From assembly GCF_025989125.1 (NCBI RefSeq), contig NZ_JAPDNR010000001.1:3454301-3518300 (forward strand): a stretch of DNA of 64,000 nt, read 5' to 3'. Both the position numbers and the translations under genes were made by a program. This stretch comes from Chitinophaga nivalis (GTDB lineage Bacteria > Bacteroidota > Bacteroidia > Chitinophagales > Chitinophagaceae). The notes below the pieces were generated by a model. That model had not been told where the DNA came from. It did not search any database and saw only the letters and a program-made list of their open reading frames with translations. Positions 39,404 through 47,681 of this stretch are shown here, piece after piece. Numbering within the stretch: the first letter of the stretch is position 1; each line of letters begins with the position of its first letter.

Positions 39404-40174
39404 ATGCTCATCCTCTCCATTGCCATACAGAAAGGCGGTTCAGGTAAAACTACCACCGCCTTGAACCTCGCCGCTGCCCTGCATCGTGCAGGAAAGCAGG
39501 TGCTGTTGGTAGACCTCGACCCGCAGGCCAACCTGACCCAATCCATGGGTGTTACAGACGACTCACCATTAAGCATATACGAATTATTGAAGCAGGCAGC
39601 GGCCGGCGAAACCATAGCAGTGGAGCAGGCAATTGTCCGGACGGGCGTATTGCCGCTGATTCCGGCCAACCTGGAATTGGCGGGTGCAGAGCTGGAGCTG
39701 GTCAATGTCTACGGCCGGGAGCAACTCCTGAAGCAGGTACTGAAACAGGTATGGGCGCAATTCGATATTGTGGTGGTGGACTGTCCGCCTGCATTGGGTA
39801 TGCTGACGGTGAACGCCTTAACGGCCAGCGACTACGTATTGTTGCCGTTACAGACCGCGTTGCTGCCTTTTAAAGGCGTACAGCAGTTTATGAAAAACCT
39901 GCAGCAGATCCGGCAACAACTCAATAAAAAACTGAAAATGGCGGGCCTGGTGCTTACCCAATATGATGAACATAAAAGTATGCATCGTTCGGTACGTATC
40001 GCCCTGGAGAAAATGTATCCGGAGCTGGTACTGTCTGCAGAAATTCGCAGTAATGTCGCACTGGCCAGAGCCCGGGAAGAAGCCTCCGATATATTTACCT
40101 ACGATAGCCAGGCAAATGGAGCCAAAGATTATTACCGGCTGGCAACAGAAGTGGCGGCCAGGTTTTATGCATAA
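39404..40174 (+). CDS. ParA/Soj-family ATPase inside the eCIS cluster
   Basis: 256 residues with a complete ParA fold: deviant Walker A KGGSGKTTT (residues 10-18), Walker A' region VLLVDLDPQANLTQSMGV, Walker B FDIVVVDCPPALGMLTVNAL, and the C-terminal LTQYDEHKSMHRSVR. No ParB partner or parS-like repeat is visible, so plasmid or chromosome partition is unlikely. ParA-like ATPases also position large protein complexes (McdA and similar). Here it lies between the two cargo genes, which suggests cargo loading or subcellular positioning of the particle. That role is inference. Confidence 0.9.
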   Translation: MLILSIAIQKGGSGKTTTALNLAAALHRAGKQVLLVDLDPQANLTQSMGVTDDSPLSIYELLKQAAAGETIAVEQAIVRTGVLPLIPANLELAGAELELVNVYGREQLLKQVLKQVWAQFDIVVVDCPPALGMLTVNALTASDYVLLPLQTALLPFKGVQQFMKNLQQIRQQLNKKLKMAGLVLTQYDEHKSMHRSVRIALEKMYPELVLSAEIRSNVALARAREEASDIFTYDSQANGAKDYYRLATEVAARFYA

Positions 40175-40218
40175 CGGCCGCCGGAAAGCAGCGTGATATA
40201 CCCCTAAAACGCACAGTC

Positions 40219-41808
40219 ATGAAAACAAGCAGTAGCCGCCGGTACCGGCGGCATCGTAACCCCGAAACAGCGGAGCAGCAGGATGCTTCCTTTTTTAATC
40301 CCGTACAGCAAAACATACAAACAAAACAGGATCCTTTTTTTCAGCCTAAACTGACTTTTGGTCAGGAAGGAGATCCTTATGAAAAAGAAGCGGATGCCGT
40401 GGCGGGTAAAGTAGTGAGCCGGCAGGGCGTGAAAGGAAATGCCCTGCAACGGAAAGAGATATCTGCTGTACAGCGGAAAGCGGCACCGGAAGAGGAAGCG
40501 GTGCAGGAGAAATCATTACCGGATAAAAAAGAAGAAGAAAAAAAAGTACAGCGGAAAGGGATGCCGGAGAAAAAAGAAGAAGAAAAGAAGCTGCAAAAAA
40601 AAGACAGCCCGGAAAAGAAAGAGGAAGAAAAAATGGTGCAGCAGAAAGGCATGCCGGAAAAGAAGGAAGAGGAAAAGAAACTTCAAAAGAAAGGATCACC
40701 GGATAAAAACGAGGAAGAGAAAAAAGTGCAGAAAAAAGACATCTCCGGAAAAAAAGAAGAAGAGAAAATACAAAAGAAAGAAGAACCGGAAAAAAAGTTG
40801 CCGGCAGATGAAGTCCTCAAAGAAGAAATCGATGAAAAAGAAAAAAGAGGAAAGCCGCTGGTGATGACAAAAGCTCAGCCCAACGACACGGCTAAGGGCG
40901 GCGATAGCCGTGACTTATCGGGTCAGTTGAAAGCGCAGCAACAACAAGGTGATCATATGTCGCCGGAGACGTGTGCTGAAATGAGTAACGCGATTGGCGC
41001 CGATTTCCGGAACGTAAAAATACACACGGATACGACAGCGGTGCAACTCAGCAATGAACTGGGCGCGCAGGCTTTTACCCATGGCAACGATGTTTATTTC
41101 AACAGCGGTAAATACGATCCGGCAGGAGCCACCGGTAAACATTTGCTGGCACATGAACTGACCCACGTGGTACAACAGGGTGCGGCACCGGCGATGCCGG
41201 AGCAACAGGCTGCCGCAACCCCTACATCTGCTGCACCAGCCGTACAGCGGGAAATATCCACGCCATTGCCGGCAGGTGTACATCCGGACGAAAAATCACG
41301 GGTGGCTACTTTTCCATCCGGTGCTTTTACCGTGGTGGTAAAGCCGGACCGAAAAGCGCGTAAAGGAGAAGGTATAAAAGCCAATGCTGCCAGAACCTAT
41401 GGGAATATGCATCCGGTGCCGGTACTTACCTGGAAGGATAAGAAAGTAGCTGCGGTTACCTTCACGAAAAAACTGGAAGTAGAAACAGTGTATGGCGCCA
41501 GTGCTCATGCGCAGATGGATTCCAGCTATGGCCGGGGAGCGCTGGAAACAGATAAGGCAGCGGGTAACAGCTCGTTGGGTTTCCATGAAGGCAACCATGG
41601 CACCGACTTTATTGACTACGTAAAAAATACCCCTTTCCCGGAAATTGTCATAGCGGCCCCGGTCACTGTGGCGGAGTATAATAAGTTATTAGCGGAATGG
41701 CAGCTGCAGTTTAATGCCTATTACGATAAGATGCAGGCACTGAGTAAAGCGAAGACAGATGATGTCACAGATCCTGTTCCCACGCCCGCTGCTACAAATG
41801 TAAAATAA
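40219..41808 (+). CDS. second DUF4157 (eCIS_core) protein with Lys/Glu repeat region and HEGNH motif
   Basis: 529 residues. The leader FFQPKLTFGQEGDPYEKEAD matches that of the first cargo protein. Residues ~85-200 hold about seven tandem 15-16-residue repeats of the form VQRKGMPEKKEEEKKLQKK. A DUF4157 domain follows (IGADFRNVKIHTDTTAVQLS; AHELTHVVQQG). The C-terminal ~170 residues (VYGASAHAQMDSSYGRGALE; LGFHEGNHGTDFIDYVKN) contain a second HExxH-type motif, HEGNH, resembling a zinc protease-like domain. It could be a protease effector or a particle-loading/processing factor. No immunity gene follows; the next gene is the AAA+ ATPase. Confidence 0.85.
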   Translation: MKTSSSRRYRRHRNPETAEQQDASFFNPVQQNIQTKQDPFFQPKLTFGQEGDPYEKEADAVAGKVVSRQGVKGNALQRKEISAVQRKAAPEEEAVQEKSLPDKKEEEKKVQRKGMPEKKEEEKKLQKKDSPEKKEEEKMVQQKGMPEKKEEEKKLQKKGSPDKNEEEKKVQKKDISGKKEEEKIQKKEEPEKKLPADEVLKEEIDEKEKRGKPLVMTKAQPNDTAKGGDSRDLSGQLKAQQQQGDHMSPETCAEMSNAIGADFRNVKIHTDTTAVQLSNELGAQAFTHGNDVYFNSGKYDPAGATGKHLLAHELTHVVQQGAAPAMPEQQAAATPTSAAPAVQREISTPLPAGVHPDEKSRVATFPSGAFTVVVKPDRKARKGEGIKANAARTYGNMHPVPVLTWKDKKVAAVTFTKKLEVETVYGASAHAQMDSSYGRGALETDKAAGNSSLGFHEGNHGTDFIDYVKNTPFPEIVIAAPVTVAEYNKLLAEWQLQFNAYYDKMQALSKAKTDDVTDPVPTPAATNVK

Positions 41809-41847
41809 GCGGCCTATAGCCGGATTACCTGATAGCCCCGATTTAAG

Positions 41848-43230
41848 ATGATGTATAACAACAATAACAAAAATGCTATAGTACTGCAGGAATACTTAAC
41901 CTGGCTGCAGCAGGAAATGCGGAAAAGACTGGCCACCTATTTCAAGATAGCGGATGCCGATGAAACCGCAACGATGGAGGTGGGCAGTCATGCACCAGGA
42001 GATGCCTCGCCGGAAATGCCGCTGGCAGATTTTATCCGGAAAAATAACTTGAACGGAGAAGAACAGTTATTACTGCTGTTGGCACTGGCCCCCCATGTAA
42101 ATCCGGTTTTCTTTGAAGAAACCATCCAGGATTATCTGATCAGCAAAGGCGATTTTCCCCTGATTGGCTGTGTGAAAGGTACACAGTTTCGGGGCATGCT
42201 GGCTACCGGAGAAACCCTGCTGTTTTTACTGGCAGGGGAAGACCTGGAAGCCCGCATCAATGCGATGGCATTGCTGAGTGAAAAACATTTTTTTGCACAG
42301 CGGCAGGTGTTATGGCTGGAACAGCCACCGGAAGGAGAACCAGCCATGAGTGGAAAGATCGTATTGTCGCAGGAATACATTGACCTTTTTCTGACCGGTA
42401 AACATGCGAAGCCCCGTTTTGGTAATGATTTTCCGGCAGAAAGTATTACCACGCCGCTGGACTGGGAAGACCTCGTGTTAAGTGCGCAGACAATGGAACA
42501 GCTGCAGGAGCTTAAAAAGTGGCTACGCGTAAAAGATAAACTGGCTGCTAAAAATAAACGCCTGAAACCCGGTTACCGGGCCCTGTTTTATGGCCCGCCG
42601 GGAACCGGTAAAACCTTATCGGCCTGTCTGCTGGGAAAGCCTGATCCGGCAGATGCAGCCACGCAGGAAGGGATCGATGTATTCCGGATAGACCTGTCGC
42701 AGGTAGTATCCAAGTTTATCGGAGAAACGGAAAAGAACCTGTCGCGGTTATTCGACCGGGCGGAACATAAAAACTGGATACTCTTTTTTGATGAAGCAGA
42801 TGCCTTGTTCGGAAAAAGAACGAACATCCGGGATGCGCACGATAAATATGCGAACCAGGAAATCGCTTACCTGTTGCAGCGGATTGAAAACTATAATGGC
42901 CTGGTGATACTGGCATCCAATTTCAAGAATAACATAGATCCCGCTTTTTCGCGCCGTTTTCAGGCGATGATCCAGTTTCCGATGCCTACCCCTCCGGAAA
43001 GGCTGAAGCTTTGGAAAATGATCCTGGAAGACGAATTACTGGCTACGCCCGGCATGCTGGAGCAGGTAGCTGCCGCTCACGAGATCTCCGGCGCATCCAT
43101 TATCAATGTGGCGCAGTATTGTTTCCTTAAAAATATACAGCCCGACGGGCAGATGCAGCCTATTACAAAACAGGACCTGGAAGAAGGACTGATCCGGGAA
43201 TTTAATAAGGAAGGCAAAATATATAAATAA
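41848..43230 (+). CDS. AAA+ ATPase of the eCIS (Afp15/Pvc15-like)
   Basis: 460 residues. AAA core has Walker A YGPPGTGKTLSACLLGK (GPPGTGKT from residue ~249), Walker B WILFFDEADALFGKR (~310), the sensor region VILASNFKNNIDPAFSRRF with Arg fingers, and a C-terminal lid (EISGASIINVAQYCFLK). The N-terminal ~220 residues form the eCIS-specific helical domain. Afp15-type ATPases are needed for particle assembly or cargo loading, and the gene usually stands near the end of the cluster, as here. A terminator follows at about 43300. Confidence 0.94.
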   Translation: MMYNNNNKNAIVLQEYLTWLQQEMRKRLATYFKIADADETATMEVGSHAPGDASPEMPLADFIRKNNLNGEEQLLLLLALAPHVNPVFFEETIQDYLISKGDFPLIGCVKGTQFRGMLATGETLLFLLAGEDLEARINAMALLSEKHFFAQRQVLWLEQPPEGEPAMSGKIVLSQEYIDLFLTGKHAKPRFGNDFPAESITTPLDWEDLVLSAQTMEQLQELKKWLRVKDKLAAKNKRLKPGYRALFYGPPGTGKTLSACLLGKPDPADAATQEGIDVFRIDLSQVVSKFIGETEKNLSRLFDRAEHKNWILFFDEADALFGKRTNIRDAHDKYANQEIAYLLQRIENYNGLVILASNFKNNIDPAFSRRFQAMIQFPMPTPPERLKLWKMILEDELLATPGMLEQVAAAHEISGASIINVAQYCFLKNIQPDGQMQPITKQDLEEGLIREFNKEGKIYK

Positions 43231-43299
43231 GGAATTGATATTATATGCAATCAGATACCTTTCAATAAAATGATAGTGCTGTGCTGCGGTAGATGCGCA

Positions 43300-43327
43300 G
43301 GCAGCACTGACTGCCGCCATTTTTTTT
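43300..43327 (+). terminator. terminator of the eCIS operon
   Basis: GGCAG (43300-43304), 6-nt loop, CTGCC (43311-43315), then GCCA and eight T. It lies 70 nt after the ATPase stop and is the first convincing terminator I see since the beginning of the cluster. Confidence 0.65.
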
Positions 43328-43436
43328 ATGCGGAAAATTATGCACGACCTATCTTTTTAGTGAAGAGATGTCGTAACTTAACTATTGAAAAGAGTATAGG
43401 CGTCATCGTTATGCGATTGTATATAAAACAGATACT

Positions 43437-43928
43437 ATGAGATCAAAATGCTCCAAAACAACCCTGCTGATCTTACTATTGGTATTTTTAGGCTGGAATA
43501 GCTATGCGCAGCAATCGATGGCAAATAACGGTGCTTATCAACAACTCTCCCGGTTTCTGGATACGATTATGACCCCGTCCAAAGGGAACAGCGAGAGCCT
43601 GGCTTTTACCATTAAGGCGGCTATCGGCGTAAATGGTGAAATCACACAGCTCGACTTTTCCACCAATGTGGCAGGAACATTGAAGCCCCGGTTGTCTGCA
43701 TTGACGGGATTACCTATCAAATGGGCGAAACTGACAGGTAAAAACGGCAAGTACATCGTGATTATTCCCGTATACTATATTGTGGAACATGCTTCCGGTA
43801 TCGTACGCCTCAACTCAAAAACAGAGTTTACCAATGGATTTTATTTTGATGACGGCGATTTGTTTGATAATAAATTCCTGGCCAATTATTTTTTTCTGAA
43901 ACCGATTTATATACAACGATACCTATAA
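43437..43928 (+). CDS. secreted hypothetical protein
   Basis: 163 residues with a signal peptide (TTLLILLLVFLGWNSYAQQ, cleavage after ~residue 25). The mature part (LAFTIKAAIGVNGEITQLDF; GLPIKWAKLTGKNGKYIVII) resembles small TonB-C-like domains in spacing but lacks a recognised signature. It overlaps by six bases the stop of the convergent AraC-type gene. No operon partner. Function unknown. Confidence 0.65.
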   Translation: MRSKCSKTTLLILLLVFLGWNSYAQQSMANNGAYQQLSRFLDTIMTPSKGNSESLAFTIKAAIGVNGEITQLDFSTNVAGTLKPRLSALTGLPIKWAKLTGKNGKYIVIIPVYYIVEHASGIVRLNSKTEFTNGFYFDDGDLFDNKFLANYFFLKPIYIQRYL

Positions 43929-44315
43929 ATGGGCAGCGATGGCAGCCTGCTGCTGCCGGTAAGCCGATGGGGTAACCCCTTCAAACCGTTTGAAGAACTT
44001 AGTGAAATTTGAATTGTCGAAAGTAAGCCGGGTAGCTATATCCGTGATCGTCAGCTGGTCATCTGCCAGCATATTTTTTGCCTCCTCCATCAATTTTTTT
44101 TCAAAATAATAACAGGGTGCATGACCGGTATGCAGCTTGATGGTATTACTGAGATGTACCGGATGGATAAACATAATGCGGGCAATATCCTTGATGTGAT
44201 ACATATGATCTGTACTGCCATCCAGGATACTGTCGATATGTTTGTTCACGGCTGTAATAAACTGCTGGGTGATCTCAGCCTGCCGGGACTGATATTTTTG
44301 CGGAACTGTCATCAT
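43923..44315 (-). CDS. AraC-type helix-turn-helix regulator lacking a sensor domain
   Basis: 130 residues made almost only of an AraC C-terminal DNA-binding domain: first HTH YHIKDIARIMFIHPVHLSNT, second HTH LTITDIATRLTFDNSNFTKF, and the family ending FFKRFEGVTPSAYRQQQ. An N-terminal effector domain is missing, as in other small Bacteroidota AraC proteins. The target genes cannot be read from context. Confidence 0.88.
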   Translation of the reverse strand: MMTVPQKYQSRQAEITQQFITAVNKHIDSILDGSTDHMYHIKDIARIMFIHPVHLSNTIKLHTGHAPCYYFEKKLMEEAKNMLADDQLTITDIATRLTFDNSNFTKFFKRFEGVTPSAYRQQQAAIAAHL

Positions 44316-44458
44316 GCAAATACTATATCGTGAAGTTACTGAATTAATCGGGGTATGCGGCAGCAGTATTTAATTGAAGTGCAGGCTGTTTTTTTATTTT
44401 AACATTTTGACAAGGTTACCTTTTCGCAGCAGGCAGTATAAAACATAAATTTCCTGTT

Positions 44459-45349
44459 ATGCGTTATACCTTTTTTTACCTCGTACCTATGGTCGCACTG
44501 TTCGCCTGTAGCGCCCGTGTCAACAATGCAGAAGATGCACAAACGACATCCGGAGCCAATGCAGCGGAGTACCTGGCTTCCGCCGACTCCACCGGTTTCT
44601 CTCACAACATGCAGGCGATTAATGGCGCCTCCCGCAAAAGAGTACGTACAGCAACGATCAAATGCCGCGTCAATAATGTATTTCAGGCTACTTCCCGCTT
44701 GGAACAACTGGTGCAGGAAGTATCGGGTGTAGTGGTAGAAAGCAACCTGCAGAACGCCTATGTACGGGAGCAGGAACTGCCTTATTCGGCAGACTCTTTA
44801 AAGAAAGTACAATTGTATACGCCCACTGCAGGCCTTACCCTGAAAGTGCCGGCTGATAAGCTGGATGCGGTGGTGCGTGCCCTCACGGATATGTCGTCTT
44901 TTATTGATTCACGATTGCTGAAAGACCAGGATATGACACTGTTGTATCTGGGAAATGCGTTAAAAAACCAGGCGCAAAAAATGGATACGGGAAAAATAGT
45001 GCCTGGTAAAACGGCTACAGCACTGGATGTGGCAGATTATAAAGCAACGCGGCAGGAGCAGGCAATAGACCGGAAAATGAACAACCTGGAAATATTGGAT
45101 AATGTGGCTTATGCTACACTGGATGTACAACTTTTTCAGCCGGAAGTGGCGGATATTCAGATTGTGGTAAACCCGGCGCAGGTAAGCCAGGCAAGCTTTG
45201 GCACCGCCTTGCTGACCGCCTTCCGTAGTGGCGGCGGATTGTTTCGTGGGCTCATTCTTTTCGTGATTGAAATCTGGCCTGTCTGGCTGATAATAGGTGC
45301 GGCCTATTTCGGTTACCGGAAATGGACCGGATTAAAAAAGCAGGCATAA
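44459..45349 (+). CDS. DUF4349 lipoprotein
   Basis: 296 residues. Lipoprotein signal (FFYLVPMVALFACSAR, lipidated Cys about residue 17). DUF4349 core: RTATIKCRVNNVFQATSRLE; GGLTLKVPADKLDAVVRALT-type segment (here TAGLTLKVPADKLDAVVRAL); a long coiled stretch; and a C-terminal membrane helix (ILFVIEIWPVWLIIGAAYFG). Members are membrane-anchored proteins of unknown function with a periplasmic domain. A hairpin follows the stop. Confidence 0.87.
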   Translation: MRYTFFYLVPMVALFACSARVNNAEDAQTTSGANAAEYLASADSTGFSHNMQAINGASRKRVRTATIKCRVNNVFQATSRLEQLVQEVSGVVVESNLQNAYVREQELPYSADSLKKVQLYTPTAGLTLKVPADKLDAVVRALTDMSSFIDSRLLKDQDMTLLYLGNALKNQAQKMDTGKIVPGKTATALDVADYKATRQEQAIDRKMNNLEILDNVAYATLDVQLFQPEVADIQIVVNPAQVSQASFGTALLTAFRSGGGLFRGLILFVIEIWPVWLIIGAAYFGYRKWTGLKKQA

Positions 45350-45350
45350 G

Positions 45351-45393
45351 TTATCGGTGTGCGGCCGTTCATCGCGGCTGCACACCGATATAA
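45351..45393. terminator. hairpin terminator between convergent genes
   Basis: Long imperfect inverted repeat: TTATCGGTGTG at 45351 onwards pairs with CACACCGATA ending near 45390, followed by TAACTTT. It separates the DUF4349 gene from the convergent hydrolase gene. Confidence 0.65.
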
Positions 45394-45448
45394 CTTTAAC
45401 CCGTCAGGCGGTTTATAGGGAAAGTTATACAGTCATTATCCTTTGTAT

Positions 45449-46159
45449 TTACGCAGGGATTGCCGTAGCTAAGAAGCGCTCGGTTTCCCGGTTAAATATA
45501 TCCGGTCTTTCCATCATGGGCGCATGGCCGCAATGTGGAATCATCACCAGTTCAGCATTGGGCAGGAGTCGCAGGAAATCGTGTGCTACATCCGGTGGCG
45601 ATATTTTATCATCTTCTCCCCATAGCAGCAATACAGGCGTGGTAATAGCTGGCAGCAAAGCGGTCACATAGTTCCGCTGGGCGGATTTGGCAGTACGAAT
45701 GATATTCAAACATTTGAGGGCGTTGGTCGTAATACGATACACTTCATCTACCAGTGTATCGGTAGCTACTGCCGGATCATAAAAAGTATAGGCCACACGT
45801 TCACGGATATACGCATAATTACCGCGTTTGGGATAGCTGCCTATACCTGTGTTTTCATATAGTCCGGAGCTGCCGGTGAGAATCAGTTGAGCTACCTTTT
45901 CAGGATGCCGGTGTGTATACAGAATGGCTACATGGCCACCGAGCGAATTGCCGATCAGTACTACTTTTTCACAGTTCAGTTGTTCGATGTAGTTTTCGAG
46001 GAAGCCTACCAGGTAATCCAGCGGGTCTCCTCTGTACTGGTCATAAATGGGCAGGGGAGGAATACGGACATCATAGGTGCCGTTAAAGTGAGTGACTACA
46101 TCCTTCCAGTTGCTTAAGCCACCAAAAAGCCCATGCAGAAGCAATATCGGTTGTCGCAT
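45449..46159 (-). CDS. alpha/beta-fold hydrolase
   Basis: 236 residues. Complete catalytic set: oxyanion loop LLHGLFGGLSNW, nucleophile elbow IGNSLGGHVA (Ser), acid LLWGEDDKISPP (Asp), base PHCGHAPMMERPD (His). It is cytosolic and lacks a signal peptide. Esterase, C-C hydrolase or haloperoxidase-like activity are all possible; the substrate is unknown. The Crp-type regulator gene upstream on the same strand is 49 nt away and may share a transcript. Confidence 0.92.
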   Translation of the reverse strand: MRQPILLLHGLFGGLSNWKDVVTHFNGTYDVRIPPLPIYDQYRGDPLDYLVGFLENYIEQLNCEKVVLIGNSLGGHVAILYTHRHPEKVAQLILTGSSGLYENTGIGSYPKRGNYAYIRERVAYTFYDPAVATDTLVDEVYRITTNALKCLNIIRTAKSAQRNYVTALLPAITTPVLLLWGEDDKISPPDVAHDFLRLLPNAELVMIPHCGHAPMMERPDIFNRETERFLATAIPA

Positions 46160-46208
46160 ATCTTTTTTGATACAAAACTATTGCTTCGCCGGGAGCATGG
46201 CTGTGATC

Positions 46209-46817
46209 TCAATCACAAAAGTTGCGGGCCTGGTCAATCAGCAGCAACCTGGCTCTGCTCAAGGCTTCGCGGCTGGTATACAGATACCGGGCGATGTTGG
46301 TGAGGGATATTTTTTGTATGATAGCCGGCCGGCGTTCCAACAGGAAACGGTAACGTTGCAGCGGACTTTTAAAAGATAGTATTTGCTGATGTTCTGCCTG
46401 TTGCTCCAGTAGTTCCTGGTACAGCTGCAGGTTTACATGCAGGAGACTGAGATGCAGGTCGTACAGGGGCTGCAGCCTTTTAATATTCATTTTCAGGATC
46501 ACGGCATCTTCAATAGCAGTAATACTGATGGCAGACGGCACCCGCTTATTATAGCTTTCACAATTGGCGAGAAAATCATCCGCAAATCCGAACCGCAGTA
46601 TTTTTTCGTTGCCTTCATCATCCAGTATCGAAAATTTAAACATCCCGGATATGACAAAGGCTGAATAACGGGCTATTTTGCCATATCTCAGAAAAGTATC
46701 CCCTTTTTTAATGTGCTTAACAGTAGCAATACTATCCAGCAGCTGCCATTCGGCTTGTGATACTACCGGGTATTTTTTCATCAGGCGTTCATAAAAAGCG
46801 GGTAATTCGTATCCCAT
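46209..46817 (-). CDS. Crp/Fnr-family transcriptional regulator
   Basis: 202 residues: an N-terminal cyclic-nucleotide-binding-type beta barrel (KKGDTFLRYGKIARYSAFVI; GMFKFSILDDEGNEKILRFG) and a C-terminal winged helix (ISLTNIARYLYTSREALSRA). The phosphate-binding signature of cAMP-binding Crp proteins is not preserved, so the signal is unknown, as for most Bacteroidota members. It is possibly cotranscribed with the hydrolase downstream. Confidence 0.88.
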   Translation of the reverse strand: MGYELPAFYERLMKKYPVVSQAEWQLLDSIATVKHIKKGDTFLRYGKIARYSAFVISGMFKFSILDDEGNEKILRFGFADDFLANCESYNKRVPSAISITAIEDAVILKMNIKRLQPLYDLHLSLLHVNLQLYQELLEQQAEHQQILSFKSPLQRYRFLLERRPAIIQKISLTNIARYLYTSREALSRARLLLIDQARNFCD

Positions 46818-46851
46818 ACAGTTGCTTTTAATCCTTGCAAATTACAAAAGA

Positions 46852-47619
46852 TCAGGCGATAATTTTATACACTGGTGTTTCCGCATACCGGGAGGCTACT
46901 ATAATCTCCGTACCATTGGCATGTGGCGCAAATAATTCCTGTACCAGGGTAGGATTATTGTTATCCTGTGACAGGTGAGATAAGAGCAGATGACTCATGA
47001 AAGCCGGCCGGTGAAGGGTAAAGATCTCCAGCGCCTGTTTGTTGGAAAGGTGCCCTTTGCCACCACGGATACGATTTTTCAGGTAGTAGGGATAACGTCC
47101 CTGATCCAGCATGGTTTCATCGTAGTTGGCTTCCAGGAAAGCAGCATGGCATTGCTGGAAATGGCGGATCACATGTTCACAGGGCGCACCGATATCGGTA
47201 AATACGCCGATTTTCACCACATCATTGGCTACGATAAAGCTGTGTGGTTCTGCGGCATCGTGCAGTTTGGGAAAAGCGGTAACAGAAAGGCCGCCAATCT
47301 GTACCGGTGTGTAGGCTGTGAAAGACATCACCAGGTGCTCACTCAGGGCGAGGCCACCGTGCGACAAGGTACCGGCAGTAATATATACCGGCAGCTGATA
47401 TTTCTTTGCCAGCACCGTAATGCCGCGGATATGATCAATATGTTCGTGTGATACAAAAATGGCTTTCACCAGGTGCATGGAAAGCCCGAGACGGAGCATC
47501 CTTTTTTCTGTTTCGCGGCAGGAAATCCCTGCATCTACCAGCACAGCTTCGGTATCATTACCAATATAATAACAGTTACCGTTGCTTCCCGAATTCAATG
47601 ATGTAATAAACAATGACAT
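46852..47619 (-). CDS. MBL-fold metallo-hydrolase (WalJ/YycJ-like)
   Basis: About 255 residues from the start MSLFITSLNSGSNGNCYYIG; an ATG 18 nt upstream adds six unconserved residues. Metallo-beta-lactamase motif is VSHEHIDHIRGI; further ligands are PKLHDAAEPHSFI, VFTDIG and LLSHLSQDNNNP. The SNGNCYYI start and SHLSxxNNNP ending are characteristic of the YycJ/WalJ group, 5'-3' exonuclease-like enzymes linked to cell-wall regulation or mismatch repair. It probably acts on nucleic acid in the cytosol. Confidence 0.9.
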   Translation of the reverse strand: MSLFITSLNSGSNGNCYYIGNDTEAVLVDAGISCRETEKRMLRLGLSMHLVKAIFVSHEHIDHIRGITVLAKKYQLPVYITAGTLSHGGLALSEHLVMSFTAYTPVQIGGLSVTAFPKLHDAAEPHSFIVANDVVKIGVFTDIGAPCEHVIRHFQQCHAAFLEANYDETMLDQGRYPYYLKNRIRGGKGHLSNKQALEIFTLHRPAFMSHLLLSHLSQDNNNPTLVQELFAPHANGTEIIVASRYAETPVYKIIA

Positions 47620-47681
47620 GCGGTCAAAGATAACCATTCCTTTCCGGATTCCTGCCCGCCGGAACCCGGAAAGTGAATCGG

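Larger units (their letters stand above)
6910..43230 (+). other. extracellular contractile injection system (eCIS) gene cluster
   Basis: Twenty-one genes on one strand, mostly separated by 0-60 nt with several ATGA overlaps (13232, 16522, 32328), so they form one or a few operons. Order: cap (DUF4255), unknown, sheath, two unknown helical proteins, tube, tube, DUF5908, LysM-like hub, spike, PAAR, gp25, J-like baseplate, fibre, giant J-like baseplate, unknown, tape measure, DUF4157 toxin, SUKH immunity, ParA, DUF4157 protein, AAA+ ATPase. DUF4157 cargo plus the Afp15-type ATPase, and the absence of T6SS membrane-complex genes (TssJLM) and ClpV, mark this as an eCIS (Afp/PVC/MAC/AlgoCIS relatives), not a T6SS. 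Confidence 0.93.

Noticed and set aside
39404..40174. Plasmid-type partition locus
   Set aside because: No ParB gene, no iteron or parS-like repeats and no replication gene nearby; the gene is embedded in the injection-system operon.
40439..40864. Lys/Arg-rich 141-codon frame inside the second DUF4157 gene
   Set aside because: It is the +1 reading of the repetitive gaaaaagaag stretch in the real gene and contains almost only Lys, Arg and Glu codons.
6910..43230. Type VI secretion system or prophage
   Set aside because: No TssJLM membrane complex, ClpV, integrase, capsid, portal or terminase genes. DUF4157 proteins and the Afp15-type ATPase indicate an eCIS.
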